Assembly: GCA_030683195.1 (NCBI GenBank)
Contig: JAUXQA010000012.1
Span: 1 to 32,441, forward strand
Direction: 5' to 3'
Origin: Rhodoferax sp.
Lineage (GTDB): Bacteria; Pseudomonadota; Gammaproteobacteria; Burkholderiales; Burkholderiaceae_C
Length of the DNA stretch: 32,441 bases
A model generated the notes under the pieces. The model was given only the letters and a program-made list of their open reading frames with translations. It made no database searches and had not been told where the DNA came from. This document shows, piece by piece, positions 1 through 7,789 of the stretch. Made by a program: the position numbers and the translations under genes. Positions within the stretch are counted from its first letter, which is position 1. Each line of letters starts with the position of its first letter.

Positions 1-401
1 GCGTTTGGCTGCACGGGCGGCGGGTCTTGCTGGTGGATGACGACCCGCTGGTGCAGCTGGCCATGCAGGCGCTGCTGGGCGGTTGGCAGCTGGATGTGCG
101 CACGGCCACGCGCGGCGACGAATCGGTGCTGGCGGTGTGCCACAGTGGCTGGGAGCCCGAATGTGTGCTGTGTGATTTCAGACTGCCTGGCCCCATGAAC
201 GGCATTGAGCTGCTGGACTTTTTGCAACAACAATTCCCCACCGCCATCGGCCTGCTTATTACCGGTGAAATGGTGCAAACCGTGCAACAAGCCGCCGAAG
301 ACGCGGGCTACATGCTGCTCTCCAAGCCCGTGGATGCCAGTGTGCTGGCCTACACCCTGGGGGCTTTGCTGGAGCGCCGCCGCGAGGAAAGAACGCCATG
401 A
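1..401 (+). CDS. Receiver domain, C-terminal end of a probable hybrid histidine kinase (5' truncated by window)
   Basis: The reading frame is open from base 3 and runs into a response-regulator receiver domain, so the protein starts before the window. Visible features are the acidic pocket LVDDDP, the phospho-acceptor aspartate in CDFRLPG, the conserved threonine in LLITGE and the conserved lysine in LLSKPVD. The residues before the pocket (WLHGRRVLLVDDD) look like the linker joining a kinase ATPase domain to a C-terminal receiver, which is why I favour a hybrid kinase over a stand-alone regulator. A TTG at 27 is an unlikely start because it lies inside the first beta strand of the fold. The stop overlaps the next start as ATGA, so the two genes are probably translationally coupled and form one signalling pair. 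The signal sensed cannot be read from this fragment. Confidence 0.8.
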   Translation, partial: VWLHGRRVLLVDDDPLVQLAMQALLGGWQLDVRTATRGDESVLAVCHSGWEPECVLCDFRLPGPMNGIELLDFLQQQFPTAIGLLITGEMVQTVQQAAEDAGYMLLSKPVDASVLAYTLGALLERRREERTP

Positions 402-1012
402 ACATTTTGATTGTGGATGACCACCCGCTCACCTGCCAGGGCCTGGCAGCCCTGCTGTCTGCCACCCAGCTGGGCGCGCAGGTGCAAAGCGCCTACTCGG
501 CTGCGCAGGCGCGCCTGGCACTGCAAAAGCTGCCCAAACCAGACTGGATTTTTCTGGACATCAACCTGCCGGACGACCCGGAGCACGCGCTGTTCAGAGG
601 CTTGTGTGAATCCACCTGGATTGACCACACAGTGCTGATATCGGCCGACCCACAGCATCGGCTGATTCGCCGGGCTTTGGCGGAAGGTGTGCGGGGATTT
701 ATTCCTAAAACCGCAGACCCGGAGCTGGTGCTCGATGGATTTTCCCGCATTTTGGCGGGTGAATTTTATGTACCCTCCGCCCTGGCGATGCAACTGAGAG
801 ACACGGCCCACTCAGATTCGCGCCCCTTGTCGCCCCGCTTGCAACAAGTGCAAGAATTGTTGTTGCGTGGCACGGCCAACAAAATAATGGCTCGCCAGCT
901 GGGGTTGTCCGACCACACCGTCAAAGAATATGTTTCGTCGGTGCTGACCTTTCATGGCGCTGCCAACCGACTGGAGCTGGTGCTCAAGCTCTCCAAAGAG
1001 ATCAACCCCTAA
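398..1012 (+). CDS. NarL/FixJ (LuxR-HTH) family response regulator
   Basis: A 204-residue two-domain regulator. Residues 1-120 are a receiver: acidic pair D7-D8, phospho-acceptor D54 in FLDINLPDD, and K104 in FIPKTADP. Residues about 144-200 are a LuxR-type helix-turn-helix, with the typical LSPRLQQVQELLLRG entry and a recognition helix around LSDHTVKEYVSSVL. The ATG at 398 overlaps the upstream stop by 4 bases, so it is probably the output partner of the hybrid kinase whose receiver end precedes it. The regulon is unknown. Family assignment is firm; the pairing is inferred from gene order. Confidence 0.9.
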   Translation: MNILIVDDHPLTCQGLAALLSATQLGAQVQSAYSAAQARLALQKLPKPDWIFLDINLPDDPEHALFRGLCESTWIDHTVLISADPQHRLIRRALAEGVRGFIPKTADPELVLDGFSRILAGEFYVPSALAMQLRDTAHSDSRPLSPRLQQVQELLLRGTANKIMARQLGLSDHTVKEYVSSVLTFHGAANRLELVLKLSKEINP

Positions 1013-1086
1013 TCGCGCTACTGGACTGCTACACAATTATTCGACTAAATCCAATAGATAAGCCGGCTAGGGAACGCTTTGCCGAA

Positions 1087-1130
1087 TTTTCAAACAAAAA
1101 TATCAAACCGCTTTCAAACCCCCATCAAAC
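1087..1130. repeat. Four TCAAAC hexamers at 11-13 bp spacing
   Basis: TCAAAC occurs at 1090, 1103, 1114 and 1125, all on the plus strand, in the gap between the convergent regulator and kinase genes; the last one overlaps the kinase stop codon. Spacings of 13, 11 and 11 are near one helical turn. This is a direct observation. I know of no function, and a chance or slippage origin is possible. Confidence 0.4.
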
Positions 1131-2525
1131 CGCCGGCAAAACCACATCTATCTGCGCCCCACCGCTTGGCGCGCGTGACACGCGCAACTCACCCTGGTGG
1201 CTGGTCACCAGGTCGCGCACCACGGCCAAACCGATGCCGTGACCAGGCACCTGTTCATCCAGTCGCACCCGACGCCCCGGCACGGCTTGATCGTCGGCAA
1301 AGCCGGGGCCGTCGTCAGTGATGCAGATGCACAAGGCTTTGCCTTCCAGCCACAAACGCACCGACACCGCGCTGCGGGCCCACTTGGCCGCGTTATCCAG
1401 CAGATTGCCCAGCAGCTCGAAGGCATCACCCTCGTCCAGGCGCCAGCTGAGCTCAGGCGCACAGTCCACAGTGAAGCTCAGGTTCTTCTCCATATAGACC
1501 TTGGCCAGCGTGCCCTGAATCCGAGTAACAACCGGCGCCAGCGCGAGGAGCGGGGCAAAGCGGGCTGCGCCACTGGCGCCGGCGCGGCCGAGCTGGTGCA
1601 TGACGATGCCGTCCATGCGCGTGACCTGTTGCGCCACCATGGCGGGCAGTTGGTCCGGCTCATCCAGCGTGGCGCGCAAGGCCGCCAGCGGTGTTTTGAG
1701 GCTGTGAGCGAGATCGTCCAGCGCCTCCTTGTAGCGGGTTTGGCGCGCGCGCTCCTGGTCGATCAGACCATTGAGGTTGTGGGTGAGCCCCGCCAGTTCA
1801 CTCGGGTAACGGCCCTCCACCTTGCCCTGATCGCCTTGTTCAATGCGCTGGATTTCACGGGCCATGCCGCGCAAGGGCGCCAAGCCCCAGCGCAGCAGCA
1901 GCACCTGGGTGAGCAGCAACAAAAGCGCTGCTCCGCCCAGCCAGCTCAGCAAGGTGCGGTCAAACGTCCGCAATTCGCGGCTCAGGGCCGCGGCGTCTTC
2001 CAGCACCGAGAACACCAGCGGCGCCGTGCGGTCGTTGTCGGACCAGGTGACGGCGTAACTGGCAGCCAAAAACGTCTGCCCAGGCGGGCGGTTATCGCCC
2101 TGCCCGGCAGGCGGGGCCGCCACGGTTTCAAACTGCCACTGCCCGGTGGCCAGGCGGCGCTGAAACGGCAGGGACGAGGGCGCCGACACAACCGACGATG
2201 GCGACGGCGAACTGAGCCCCAATGTGGACAAAGACTGCCACTCCTCGTTGTTGTCCAGGTTGGCAATGTTGGCGTACAGGCCCGACGCGGGCAGGGACAA
2301 GCGGGGTTCGGCCAACGCAGCCGGCATGACGAGCGAGCCCCGGGCATTGAGCTCGGCCCCCGCCATCAGCAGGTACACCGTGGTTTGCAAGCGGGCAAAG
2401 CGGGCGGCGCGCACGCTGTCGGCGTGCGCCTGTTGCACCGCCCAGCCGGCTCCCGCCAGAAAAGCCAGCAGCACCAGCGCAGCGCCCAGCCCCAGCCGCG
2501 CGCGAATGGACAGGGGCGGTTTCAC
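1125..2525 (-). CDS. phoQ: PhoQ-like sensor histidine kinase
   Basis: A 466-residue membrane sensor kinase. The first transmembrane segment is about residues 11-30, followed by a periplasmic region to about 193 and a second transmembrane segment at 194-213, then a HAMP-like linker. The H-box is LAHSLKTPLAALR with H274; this wording is very close to that of enterobacterial PhoQ (known family feature). The ATPase domain shows an N-box with N374 and N378, DDGPGF at 404-409 and GHGIGLAVVRD at 429-439. The start is a GTG that overlaps the stop of the regulator gene as GTGA, showing tight coupling. PhoQ homologues sense divalent cations, acid or cationic peptides; whether this one does is not visible, and the periplasmic domain is not obviously like that of Salmonella PhoQ. 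Confidence 0.85.
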   Translation of the reverse strand: MKPPLSIRARLGLGAALVLLAFLAGAGWAVQQAHADSVRAARFARLQTTVYLLMAGAELNARGSLVMPAALAEPRLSLPASGLYANIANLDNNEEWQSLSTLGLSSPSPSSVVSAPSSLPFQRRLATGQWQFETVAAPPAGQGDNRPPGQTFLAASYAVTWSDNDRTAPLVFSVLEDAAALSRELRTFDRTLLSWLGGAALLLLLTQVLLLRWGLAPLRGMAREIQRIEQGDQGKVEGRYPSELAGLTHNLNGLIDQERARQTRYKEALDDLAHSLKTPLAALRATLDEPDQLPAMVAQQVTRMDGIVMHQLGRAGASGAARFAPLLALAPVVTRIQGTLAKVYMEKNLSFTVDCAPELSWRLDEGDAFELLGNLLDNAAKWARSAVSVRLWLEGKALCICITDDGPGFADDQAVPGRRVRLDEQVPGHGIGLAVVRDLVTSHQGELRVSRAPSGGAQIDVVLPAV

Positions 2526-3193
2526 TGCATCACAAAGCGGTAGCCGCGCCCGCGCAGGGTCTCGATGGGCACCCGCGTTCCGTCGGGATCGAGCTTGCGG
2601 CGCAGCCGCCCCACCAGCACCGCCAGCACGTTGCTGTCCCGGTCTTCGTCACGCGGGTACAGATAATCCGACAACTCCTGCTTGCTCACCACCCGGGCGC
2701 GCTCGCGCACCAGCAATTCCAGCACCCGATACTCGAAGGTGGTGAGTTCCAGCGCTTGGTCATTGAGCCGCGCGGTCTGGGCTGAAAAGTCGATGCTCAA
2801 CGCCCCCAAAGTGAGCACGTCGGAGGTGGCTTTGAGCGAGCGGCGCAGCAGCGCCTTGAGGCGCGCGGCCAGCTCCGGGTATTCAAAGGGCTTGACCAGG
2901 TAGTCGTCGGCCCCGGCCTCCAGCCCGGTCACCTTGTCTTGCCAGCTGCCACGCGCGGTCAAGATCAAAATGGGCAGGGTCCGGCCCTCGGCGCGCAGGG
3001 TTTGTACCACCGTCAGGCCGTTCACCTTGGGCAGGCCCAGATCGACAATGGCCAGGTCCAGCGGGTACTCCCGGGCCTGGAACAGGCCGTCTTCCCCGTC
3101 AACGGCCAAATCGACCCGGTAGCCATCGGCCTCCAACTGGCGCTTCAAGCCCAGTCGCAAAATGGCATCGTCTTCAATCAACAGCAAGCGCAT
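2522..3193 (-). CDS. phoP: PhoP-like OmpR-family response regulator
   Basis: A 223-residue OmpR/PhoB-type regulator. The receiver has an acidic pocket at E8-D9, phospho-acceptor D51 in LAIVDLGLP and K101 in DDYLVKPF; the stretch LPILILTARGSWQDKV closely matches PhoP proteins. The winged-helix domain occupies about residues 128-220 and ends in TLRGRGYRFVMQ. I chose the ATG at 3193 because GGAGG lies just upstream at good spacing and MRLLLIEDD is the normal N-terminus; an upstream TTG at 3214 would add seven atypical residues. It sits between a PepSY gene and its kinase in one operon. Confidence 0.9.
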   Translation of the reverse strand: MRLLLIEDDAILRLGLKRQLEADGYRVDLAVDGEDGLFQAREYPLDLAIVDLGLPKVNGLTVVQTLRAEGRTLPILILTARGSWQDKVTGLEAGADDYLVKPFEYPELAARLKALLRRSLKATSDVLTLGALSIDFSAQTARLNDQALELTTFEYRVLELLVRERARVVSKQELSDYLYPRDEDRDSNVLAVLVGRLRRKLDPDGTRVPIETLRGRGYRFVMQ

Positions 3194-3214
3194 GGGGGCC
3201 TCCGTGTCTGGCAA

Positions 3215-3451
3215 CTACAGCGTGCGCCCGCTGGCCACGTCAATCAACACCAGCCTGACCTCACCCTGGGGCGTAAGCACCTTGACCCGCCAAACCGGCC
3301 GGCCCTCGCGCTCAATTTTCTCGACCGCCAGCACCCGCCCGCCAGTGGCTTGGCGCGCCAAGCTGGTGGCGTCATCGCGGCTGATCTCCGCCCAAGCGGG
3401 CGAGGCCAGTGCCATCAGAGCAACAGTGAAGAAAGTGAGCAGAAATTTCAT
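3215..3451 (-). CDS. PepSY-domain periplasmic protein
   Basis: A 78-residue protein with a clear Sec signal peptide (residues 1-21, ending ASPAWA) followed by one PepSY domain, seen as SRDDATSLARQATGG then RVLAVEKIEREGRPVWRVKVL and ending in an LIDVASG turn. PepSY domains are small periplasmic modules often encoded beside PhoPQ-type two-component systems in betaproteobacteria, where they are thought to modulate sensing or protease activity. It is the first gene of the operon; its stop lies 21 bases upstream of the regulator's ATG. A role as accessory sensor protein is inferred from position only. Confidence 0.85.
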   Translation of the reverse strand: MKFLLTFFTVALMALASPAWAEISRDDATSLARQATGGRVLAVEKIEREGRPVWRVKVLTPQGEVRLVLIDVASGRTL

Positions 3452-3512
3452 GGGGCGTAGGGGGCTGGGTCAGTCAATACACAACATCGTACCCGCGCCA
3501 CTGGCTGTCGGG

Positions 3513-4100
3513 CTAGCGCTCAATCGGGTCCACGGTCACACGCACGGCCAGGGTCTGGCCGGGGTGGTTGCGCATGAAGGTGGTGTACTGCTGGCCGTGG
3601 TAGTCGTAGGTCACGCGGTAGCCCGTAAGGCGGGTTTGCGTGTCGTTCACGGTGCGGCAGCGTTGCACCTCGCGCTGGGCGTTTTCATACTGGCCGTTGC
3701 CATATTGGCCTTGGGCATATTGGCCGCGCTGATCGACCTGGTTGCGATTCTCAAGCCGATCCCCGGTGATGGCGCCCAGCACCACACCCAGGGCCGTGGC
3801 GGCGTCTTTGCCACTGCCGCCACCAATCTGGTTACCCAGCACGCCACCGGCCAGACCACCCACAATGGCGCCGCCGTACTGGCGGGCTTGCGGCTCGTTC
3901 CCGTACACGCGGGCCTGTGGTTCGCCGCGGTAGCGTCCGTCGCGTTCATTGATCCAGTGGCTGGTGCACTCGTTGCGTGGCTGGATGACGTTCTCATACT
4001 GGGCATCCACGTTGCGAATGCGGGCCTGGTCGACAAAAGTCTGCGCCTGGACTCCCAGCGCACCGGCAGTCAGCAAGCTGGCAATGACAAGACGTTTCAT
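3513..4100 (-). CDS. Glycine-zipper 2TM-domain envelope protein (17 kDa antigen-like)
   Basis: A 195-residue exported protein. A signal peptide covers residues 1-19 (ending GVQAQ). The centre carries a glycine-zipper segment (YGGAIVGGLAGGVLGNQIGG, then ALGVVLGAITGD), typical of the Rickettsia 17 kDa antigen/glycine-zipper 2TM family. A short low-complexity stretch with repeated GQY/NGQY units follows, then a C-terminal domain with one cysteine and YRVTYDYHGQQYTT. The start is well supported by AAGGAG seven bases upstream. Members of this family insert in or associate with the envelope; no precise function is known. It lacks an obvious lipobox cysteine, so it is probably not a lipoprotein. Confidence 0.8.
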   Translation of the reverse strand: MKRLVIASLLTAGALGVQAQTFVDQARIRNVDAQYENVIQPRNECTSHWINERDGRYRGEPQARVYGNEPQARQYGGAIVGGLAGGVLGNQIGGGSGKDAATALGVVLGAITGDRLENRNQVDQRGQYAQGQYGNGQYENAQREVQRCRTVNDTQTRLTGYRVTYDYHGQQYTTFMRNHPGQTLAVRVTVDPIER

Positions 4101-4192
4101 GAAAAGCTCCTTGGGTTGGTGTGGAGGCTAGTGTGCAGCGGGCTGCATGAACGAACGCTGAACCAAACGCAAATAGCTGGCCGGGTGTTCAC

Positions 4193-5125
4193 TTACGCGT
4201 TGCGAACGATCACCCCGTCAAGGGTGGCGGCACCTGAGCGCACCAAGTCGTTCACCAGCGACTGCACCCATTCAGCAAATACGCGGTCCGCAAAGTGGGT
4301 TTTATGAATCATCGCAAAGTACGGCGTGGCCTGCGCCCAGGCCGTCAGCGTGGCCAGCTTGACGCTTTGCACCTCCAGTAAACGAAACTTGATCAGCACC
4401 TTGGACGCATAGTTGATGTGCTTGTCGGGGTTGTTCACAAAATTGGCCAGGCGCTCGCGGGCCACCGCAATGGCGGGCGCCACCTCGGTGAACGCCGGGC
4501 CGTGACCGGGAATCACCATCAGGGGTTGGAGTGACTCAATCAGATCGATGGTCTTGCCCACGGCCTCAAAGGCGTCCACGCCCTCCAGCTCAGGAAACAC
4601 CACGCCAAAACCGCGCTCCCAAAGCGCATCGGCGGAGATCAGCAGCCGGGACTCGGGGTCGAACAAAACCACCGAGTGCGGGTCGTGGCCGGGCGCGGCG
4701 TGAATCTGCCATTGCATGCCGCCGAGGCGGATTTCGGTGTCGGGCACCAGCACCGCGTCAAAGCCAAACTGGGGGCAGCTCTGGCCGGTGGGCGCGTAGG
4801 TCAGGGCCTGAGCGTCCCAGGTGCGCACATGCTCGGACAAACCGGGTGGAATGAACGTGGTCATGCCGGGGTAAGCCTTTTGCAGCGCGGCATTGCCACC
4901 GCAGTGGTCGCTGTGCAAATGGGTGTTGACCAGCACATCCAGGTTCTCGCCGTCCAGCGCATCGTCCAGCAGCGCCAGGGTTTGCGCCGAGTGGGTAACG
5001 TAGCCGCTGTCAATCAGCGCCGAGCCTTCGGCACTGTCAATCAGGATGTTGTTGGACGACAACCAGCCGCGCTCAAAAAGGGTGATGTTGTCAGGGAGCG
5101 CTGCGCGCTGCAGGGAGGTGGACAT
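4193..5125 (-). CDS. Metallo-beta-lactamase-fold hydrolase
   Basis: A 310-residue hydrolase. The zinc-binding signature is complete: THLHSDH gives H69, H71, D73 and H74; further ligands are H147 in APGHDPH, D166 in ISADALWE and H208 in IPGHGPAF. The substrate is not evident; the family includes glyoxalase II, lactonase and quinone-relay-associated members. The residues after 225 form a helical C-terminal region of about 85 residues, longer than in minimal family members. I prefer the ATG at 5125 over an in-frame start at 5194, whose extra 23 residues are proline-rich and look non-coding. The gene is transcribed away from the CWC gene and appears monocistronic. Confidence 0.85.
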   Translation of the reverse strand: MSTSLQRAALPDNITLFERGWLSSNNILIDSAEGSALIDSGYVTHSAQTLALLDDALDGENLDVLVNTHLHSDHCGGNAALQKAYPGMTTFIPPGLSEHVRTWDAQALTYAPTGQSCPQFGFDAVLVPDTEIRLGGMQWQIHAAPGHDPHSVVLFDPESRLLISADALWERGFGVVFPELEGVDAFEAVGKTIDLIESLQPLMVIPGHGPAFTEVAPAIAVARERLANFVNNPDKHINYASKVLIKFRLLEVQSVKLATLTAWAQATPYFAMIHKTHFADRVFAEWVQSLVNDLVRSGAATLDGVIVRNA

Positions 5126-5223
5126 GGGTAATTCCAGTGAAGGGTTGGGTGGCGGGGGAGCGGGACACCGCAGGAGTGAGCCGAATTGTCTCACTGGGGT
5201 GGCTACACTTCAGTCCTGCCTGA

Positions 5224-5229
5224 TATAAC
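5224..5229 (+). promoter_or_regulatory. Possible -10 element upstream of the CWC gene
   Basis: TATAAC lies 18 bases before the start codon at 5247 in the divergent intergenic region. No convincing -35 hexamer is seen at the usual distance, so this is a weak prediction. Confidence 0.25.
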
Positions 5230-5246
5230 GAGACCGGAGCCCCGCC

Positions 5247-5459
5247 ATGCCCACCATTGTGACCCTTGATCCCTGCGCCTGCCCGCTGTGCGGGCAAGCC
5301 AATCAGTGCGCCATGGAGCGCGAGCGCACCAGCGGCGTCAAGCAGCCGTCATGCTGGTGCACGCAGGCCAGCTTTAGCGCCGAACTGCTGGCACGGGTGC
5401 CCGAGGCGGCACGCCAGCAAGCCTGCATTTGCGCCACCTGCGCCGGGCAACCCACATGA
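5247..5459 (+). CDS. Cysteine-rich CWC family protein
   Basis: A 70-residue protein with nine cysteines at positions 10, 12, 15, 21, 36, 38, 60, 62 and 65. The order CxCxxC, a lone Cys, the family's signature CWC at 36-38, then CxCxxC matches the 'Cys_rich_CWC' family of small proteobacterial proteins, presumed metal binding. The ATG is preceded by GGAG eight bases upstream. Its stop overlaps the start of the downstream small membrane-protein gene (ATGA), suggesting joint expression. Family assignment is by pattern recognition; the function of the family is not established. Confidence 0.8.
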   Translation: MPTIVTLDPCACPLCGQANQCAMERERTSGVKQPSCWCTQASFSAELLARVPEAARQQACICATCAGQPT

Positions 5460-5689
5460 TGCGCTGGCTGGACCGTTTCCCCCTGCTCTGGCTGGTGCTG
5501 CTGGCCGGCTGGATGGCCGTCGCGCCCATTTCACCTGAGCCGCACTTGATCGAGAAGCTGCGCATGCTGGGGCAAGGCACCCTCACCCGCCCGCTGGACA
5601 TCTTTGATCTGGCGATGCATGCCGCACCATTGTTGCTGCTGGCGGTGCGGCTGTGGCGTCGCGCTACCGGCCGCATCACACCGCCCTGA
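5456..5689 (+). CDS. Small two-helix membrane protein, unknown function
   Basis: A 77-residue protein that I do not recognise with a function. Two hydrophobic segments are visible, about residues 8-24 and 51-66, separated by a polar loop of about 25 residues; the C-terminus is basic (RLWRRATGR). The ATG at 5456 overlaps the stop of the cysteine-rich CWC gene, so the two are probably translated together. I recall similar short proteins beside CWC genes in Comamonadaceae but cannot verify that here. An upstream in-frame start at 5429 would lie deep in the CWC gene and is less likely. Confidence 0.65.
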   Translation: MMRWLDRFPLLWLVLLAGWMAVAPISPEPHLIEKLRMLGQGTLTRPLDIFDLAMHAAPLLLLAVRLWRRATGRITPP

Positions 5690-5839
5690 GGCAACAAGCG
5701 CCCAAGGCGACAGGGGTCAAGGCCTCAAACCCAGGCTTGGGGGTATGCTGGCAAGCCCTTGTTTTCGCCAGGAGCCATCACCGACCCAGTTGTCGAGCCG
5801 CTTGGGTCCTGGCTTCACCCCACTCAGGAGATATGCACC

Positions 5840-7462
5840 ATGCTTCAACCCAGCCTCATGATGGACTGCCCCTTGTTGGTATCCAACATCATCGAACATG
5901 CCGCCACCCAATTCGGCAGCGTCGAAGTGGTCTCGCGCGAGACGCACGGCCCGCTGTTCAGGTACACCTACGCGCAGTGCGCCGCACGTGCCCGCAAGCT
6001 GGCCAACGCCCTCAAGGGCCTGGGGCTGGAGCCCGGCAACGCGGTCGGCTCCATTGCCTGGAACAACCACCGCCACCTGGAAGCGTACTACGCCGTTTCG
6101 GGCAGCGGCATGGTCATGCACACCTGCAACCCCCGGCTGCAAGCCCAGCAACTCATCTACATCATCAACCACGCCGAAGACCAGGTGGTGCTGTTTGACG
6201 CCACCTTTGCCCCGCTGGTCAAAGGCATTGCCGCACACTGCCCACAGGTCAAGGCCTGGGTGTGCCTGAGCGGCTCGGCCAACACCGTGGCCATTGAAGG
6301 TGTGGCCAATGTGCTGTGCTATGAGGAACTCATTGCCCCACACAGCGAGCAGTTCGAGTGGCCCCAGTTTGACGAGCGCACCGGCGCTGCCCTGTGCTAC
6401 ACCTCGGGCACCACCGGCAACCCCAAGGGCGCCTTGTATTCGCACCGGGCCATTGTGCTCAACGCCATGTCGGGCTGCCTGCCCGGCATCTTGTCGCTCT
6501 CACCGCAAGACACGGTCTTGCCGGTGGTGCCCATGTTCCACATCAACGCCTGGTGTATTCCGTACGCCGCGCCCATCGGCGGCGCCCGGCTGGTCTTGCC
6601 CGGCCCGCGTCTGGACGGCGCCAGCCTGTATGAACTGATGGAGACCGAGCGGGTCACGGTCAGTGCGGGCGTACCCACCATCTGGCTGGGCCTGATGCAG
6701 CACCTGGAGCAGCACGGCCTTCACTTCTCCACCATGCGCCGCACGGCCGTGGGCGGCTCGGCCATGCCGGTGTCCTTGATTGCCAAGTTTGCCGACGAAT
6801 ATGGTGTGGAAGTGCGCCACGGCTGGGGCATGACCGAGACCACCGCAGTCGGCACCATGAGCTCCCTCACCCCCAAAGACATGGCCCTGGCGCCCGCCGA
6901 ACGCCACGCCATGATCGCTCGCCAGGGGCGCTCGGTGTTTGGCGTGGAGATCAAAATCGTGGATGAAGCTGGCGCCACCCTGCCACGCGATGGCGTCAGC
7001 CAGGGCGAGCTGATGGTACGCGGGCAATGGATCATCACCGGCTATTACAAGAGCGAGGTCTCACCCCTGGTCGACGGCTGGTTCCCCACCGGCGACATTG
7101 CCACTATTGATGCCCTGGGCATGATGCAAATCCGCGACCGCGCCAAAGACGTCATCAAGACCGGAGGCGAGTGGATCAGTTCCATTGACCTGGAAAACGC
7201 CGCCATGGGCCACCCGGCCGTCGCCATGGCGGCTGTCATTGGCGTCAAGCACCCCAAATGGGACGAGCGGCCCCTGATCTTCATCGTGCGCAAGCCCGGC
7301 CAAACCCTGGAGCGTGACGACATGCTGGCCTTCCTGGCCGAGCGCGTGGCCAAGTGGTGGGTGCCCGATGACGTGATTTTTGTCGACTCCCTGCCCGTGG
7401 GCGGCACCGGCAAAGTGCAAAAAGGCGACCTGCGCAAGCAATACGGTGGCGTGTTCAGCTAA
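5840..7462 (+). CDS. Acyl-CoA ligase (AMP-forming), fatty-acyl / 3-methylthiopropionyl-CoA ligase type
   Basis: A 540-residue adenylate-forming enzyme that would activate a carboxylic acid to its CoA thioester through an acyl-AMP. Signatures: the P-loop YTSGTTGNPKG at 187-197, HGWGMTETT at 327-335, the ATP-ribose motif GWFPTGDI at 413-420 with RDRAKDVIKTGGEW at 432-445, and the C-terminal catalytic lysine K525 in GGTGKVQKGDLR. Length and motifs suit the medium/long-chain group that also contains DmdB-like 3-(methylthio)propionate-CoA ligases; substrate chain length cannot be settled from sequence. The start has CAGGAG nine bases upstream; an earlier TTG at 5759 is rejected. No beta-oxidation genes lie nearby. 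Confidence 0.9.
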   Translation: MLQPSLMMDCPLLVSNIIEHAATQFGSVEVVSRETHGPLFRYTYAQCAARARKLANALKGLGLEPGNAVGSIAWNNHRHLEAYYAVSGSGMVMHTCNPRLQAQQLIYIINHAEDQVVLFDATFAPLVKGIAAHCPQVKAWVCLSGSANTVAIEGVANVLCYEELIAPHSEQFEWPQFDERTGAALCYTSGTTGNPKGALYSHRAIVLNAMSGCLPGILSLSPQDTVLPVVPMFHINAWCIPYAAPIGGARLVLPGPRLDGASLYELMETERVTVSAGVPTIWLGLMQHLEQHGLHFSTMRRTAVGGSAMPVSLIAKFADEYGVEVRHGWGMTETTAVGTMSSLTPKDMALAPAERHAMIARQGRSVFGVEIKIVDEAGATLPRDGVSQGELMVRGQWIITGYYKSEVSPLVDGWFPTGDIATIDALGMMQIRDRAKDVIKTGGEWISSIDLENAAMGHPAVAMAAVIGVKHPKWDERPLIFIVRKPGQTLERDDMLAFLAERVAKWWVPDDVIFVDSLPVGGTGKVQKGDLRKQYGGVFS

Positions 7463-7469
7463 TTGATAC

Positions 7470-7507
7470 CGCAGCGGTTTCGGTAAACTCCCGCCGACCC
7501 CGCTGCG
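7470..7507. repeat. 8-bp inverted repeat after the acyl-CoA ligase gene
   Basis: CGCAGCGG at 7470-7477 is complementary to CCGCTGCG at 7500-7507, leaving a 22-base loop. It follows the ligase stop and precedes the next gene by 40 bases. There is no T-run, so it is at best a weak rho-independent terminator; it may instead be an operator or an mRNA structure. Confidence 0.3.
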
Positions 7508-7547
7508 CTCAAGCCAGTGAAACGCTGAAGTTCAACTGATACCGACC

Positions 7548-7769
7548 ATGCCCCCTTACCTGACATTTTGTGAGAACCGCCTGACATCACTGGACACCGC
7601 CAGCCAGGCCGAGATACGGGCGCTGGCCGCAGAGGCGATGGGCTGGCAGCCTCTGGGGCCAAGCGCTTACCTGCACCTCGGCGATGCCGAGGGCGAGGAA
7701 AACGTCATCCATGTGGTGGGCGTTCCGGACACCATCCTGGCCGGGCTGAATGTGTTGCTGCTGTCGTAA
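7548..7769 (+). CDS. Small protein of unknown function
   Basis: A 73-residue acidic protein I do not recognise. It is soluble by composition, with no signal peptide or membrane helix; the second half (YLHLGDAEGEENVIHVVGVPDTILAGLNVLLLS) alternates polar and hydrophobic residues as in a small alpha/beta fold. It is followed after 20 bases by another unknown gene whose start has a strong GAGGAAA ribosome site, so the two probably form a transcription unit. Codon choice matches the neighbouring genes, which supports it being real. Confidence 0.5.
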   Translation: MPPYLTFCENRLTSLDTASQAEIRALAAEAMGWQPLGPSAYLHLGDAEGEENVIHVVGVPDTILAGLNVLLLS

Positions 7770-7789
7770 CCCGAGGAAACAGTCACCCC

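Noticed and set aside
1060-1072. aatagataagccggctaggg-like stretch after the LuxR-type regulator gene
   Set aside because: It has both repeat-like halves but without the 21-base spacing and lacks the agagg core; too weak to count as a copy.
1197-2543. Long plus-strand open frame (448 residues) opposite the kinase gene
   Set aside because: Composition is glutamine/histidine/arginine-rich as expected for the antisense of a GC-rich gene; the opposite strand has a complete PhoQ-like kinase.
4134-4147. TGCAGC-GG-GCTGCA hairpin upstream of the glycine-zipper gene
   Set aside because: A two-base loop is too tight for a stable terminator and no T-run follows.
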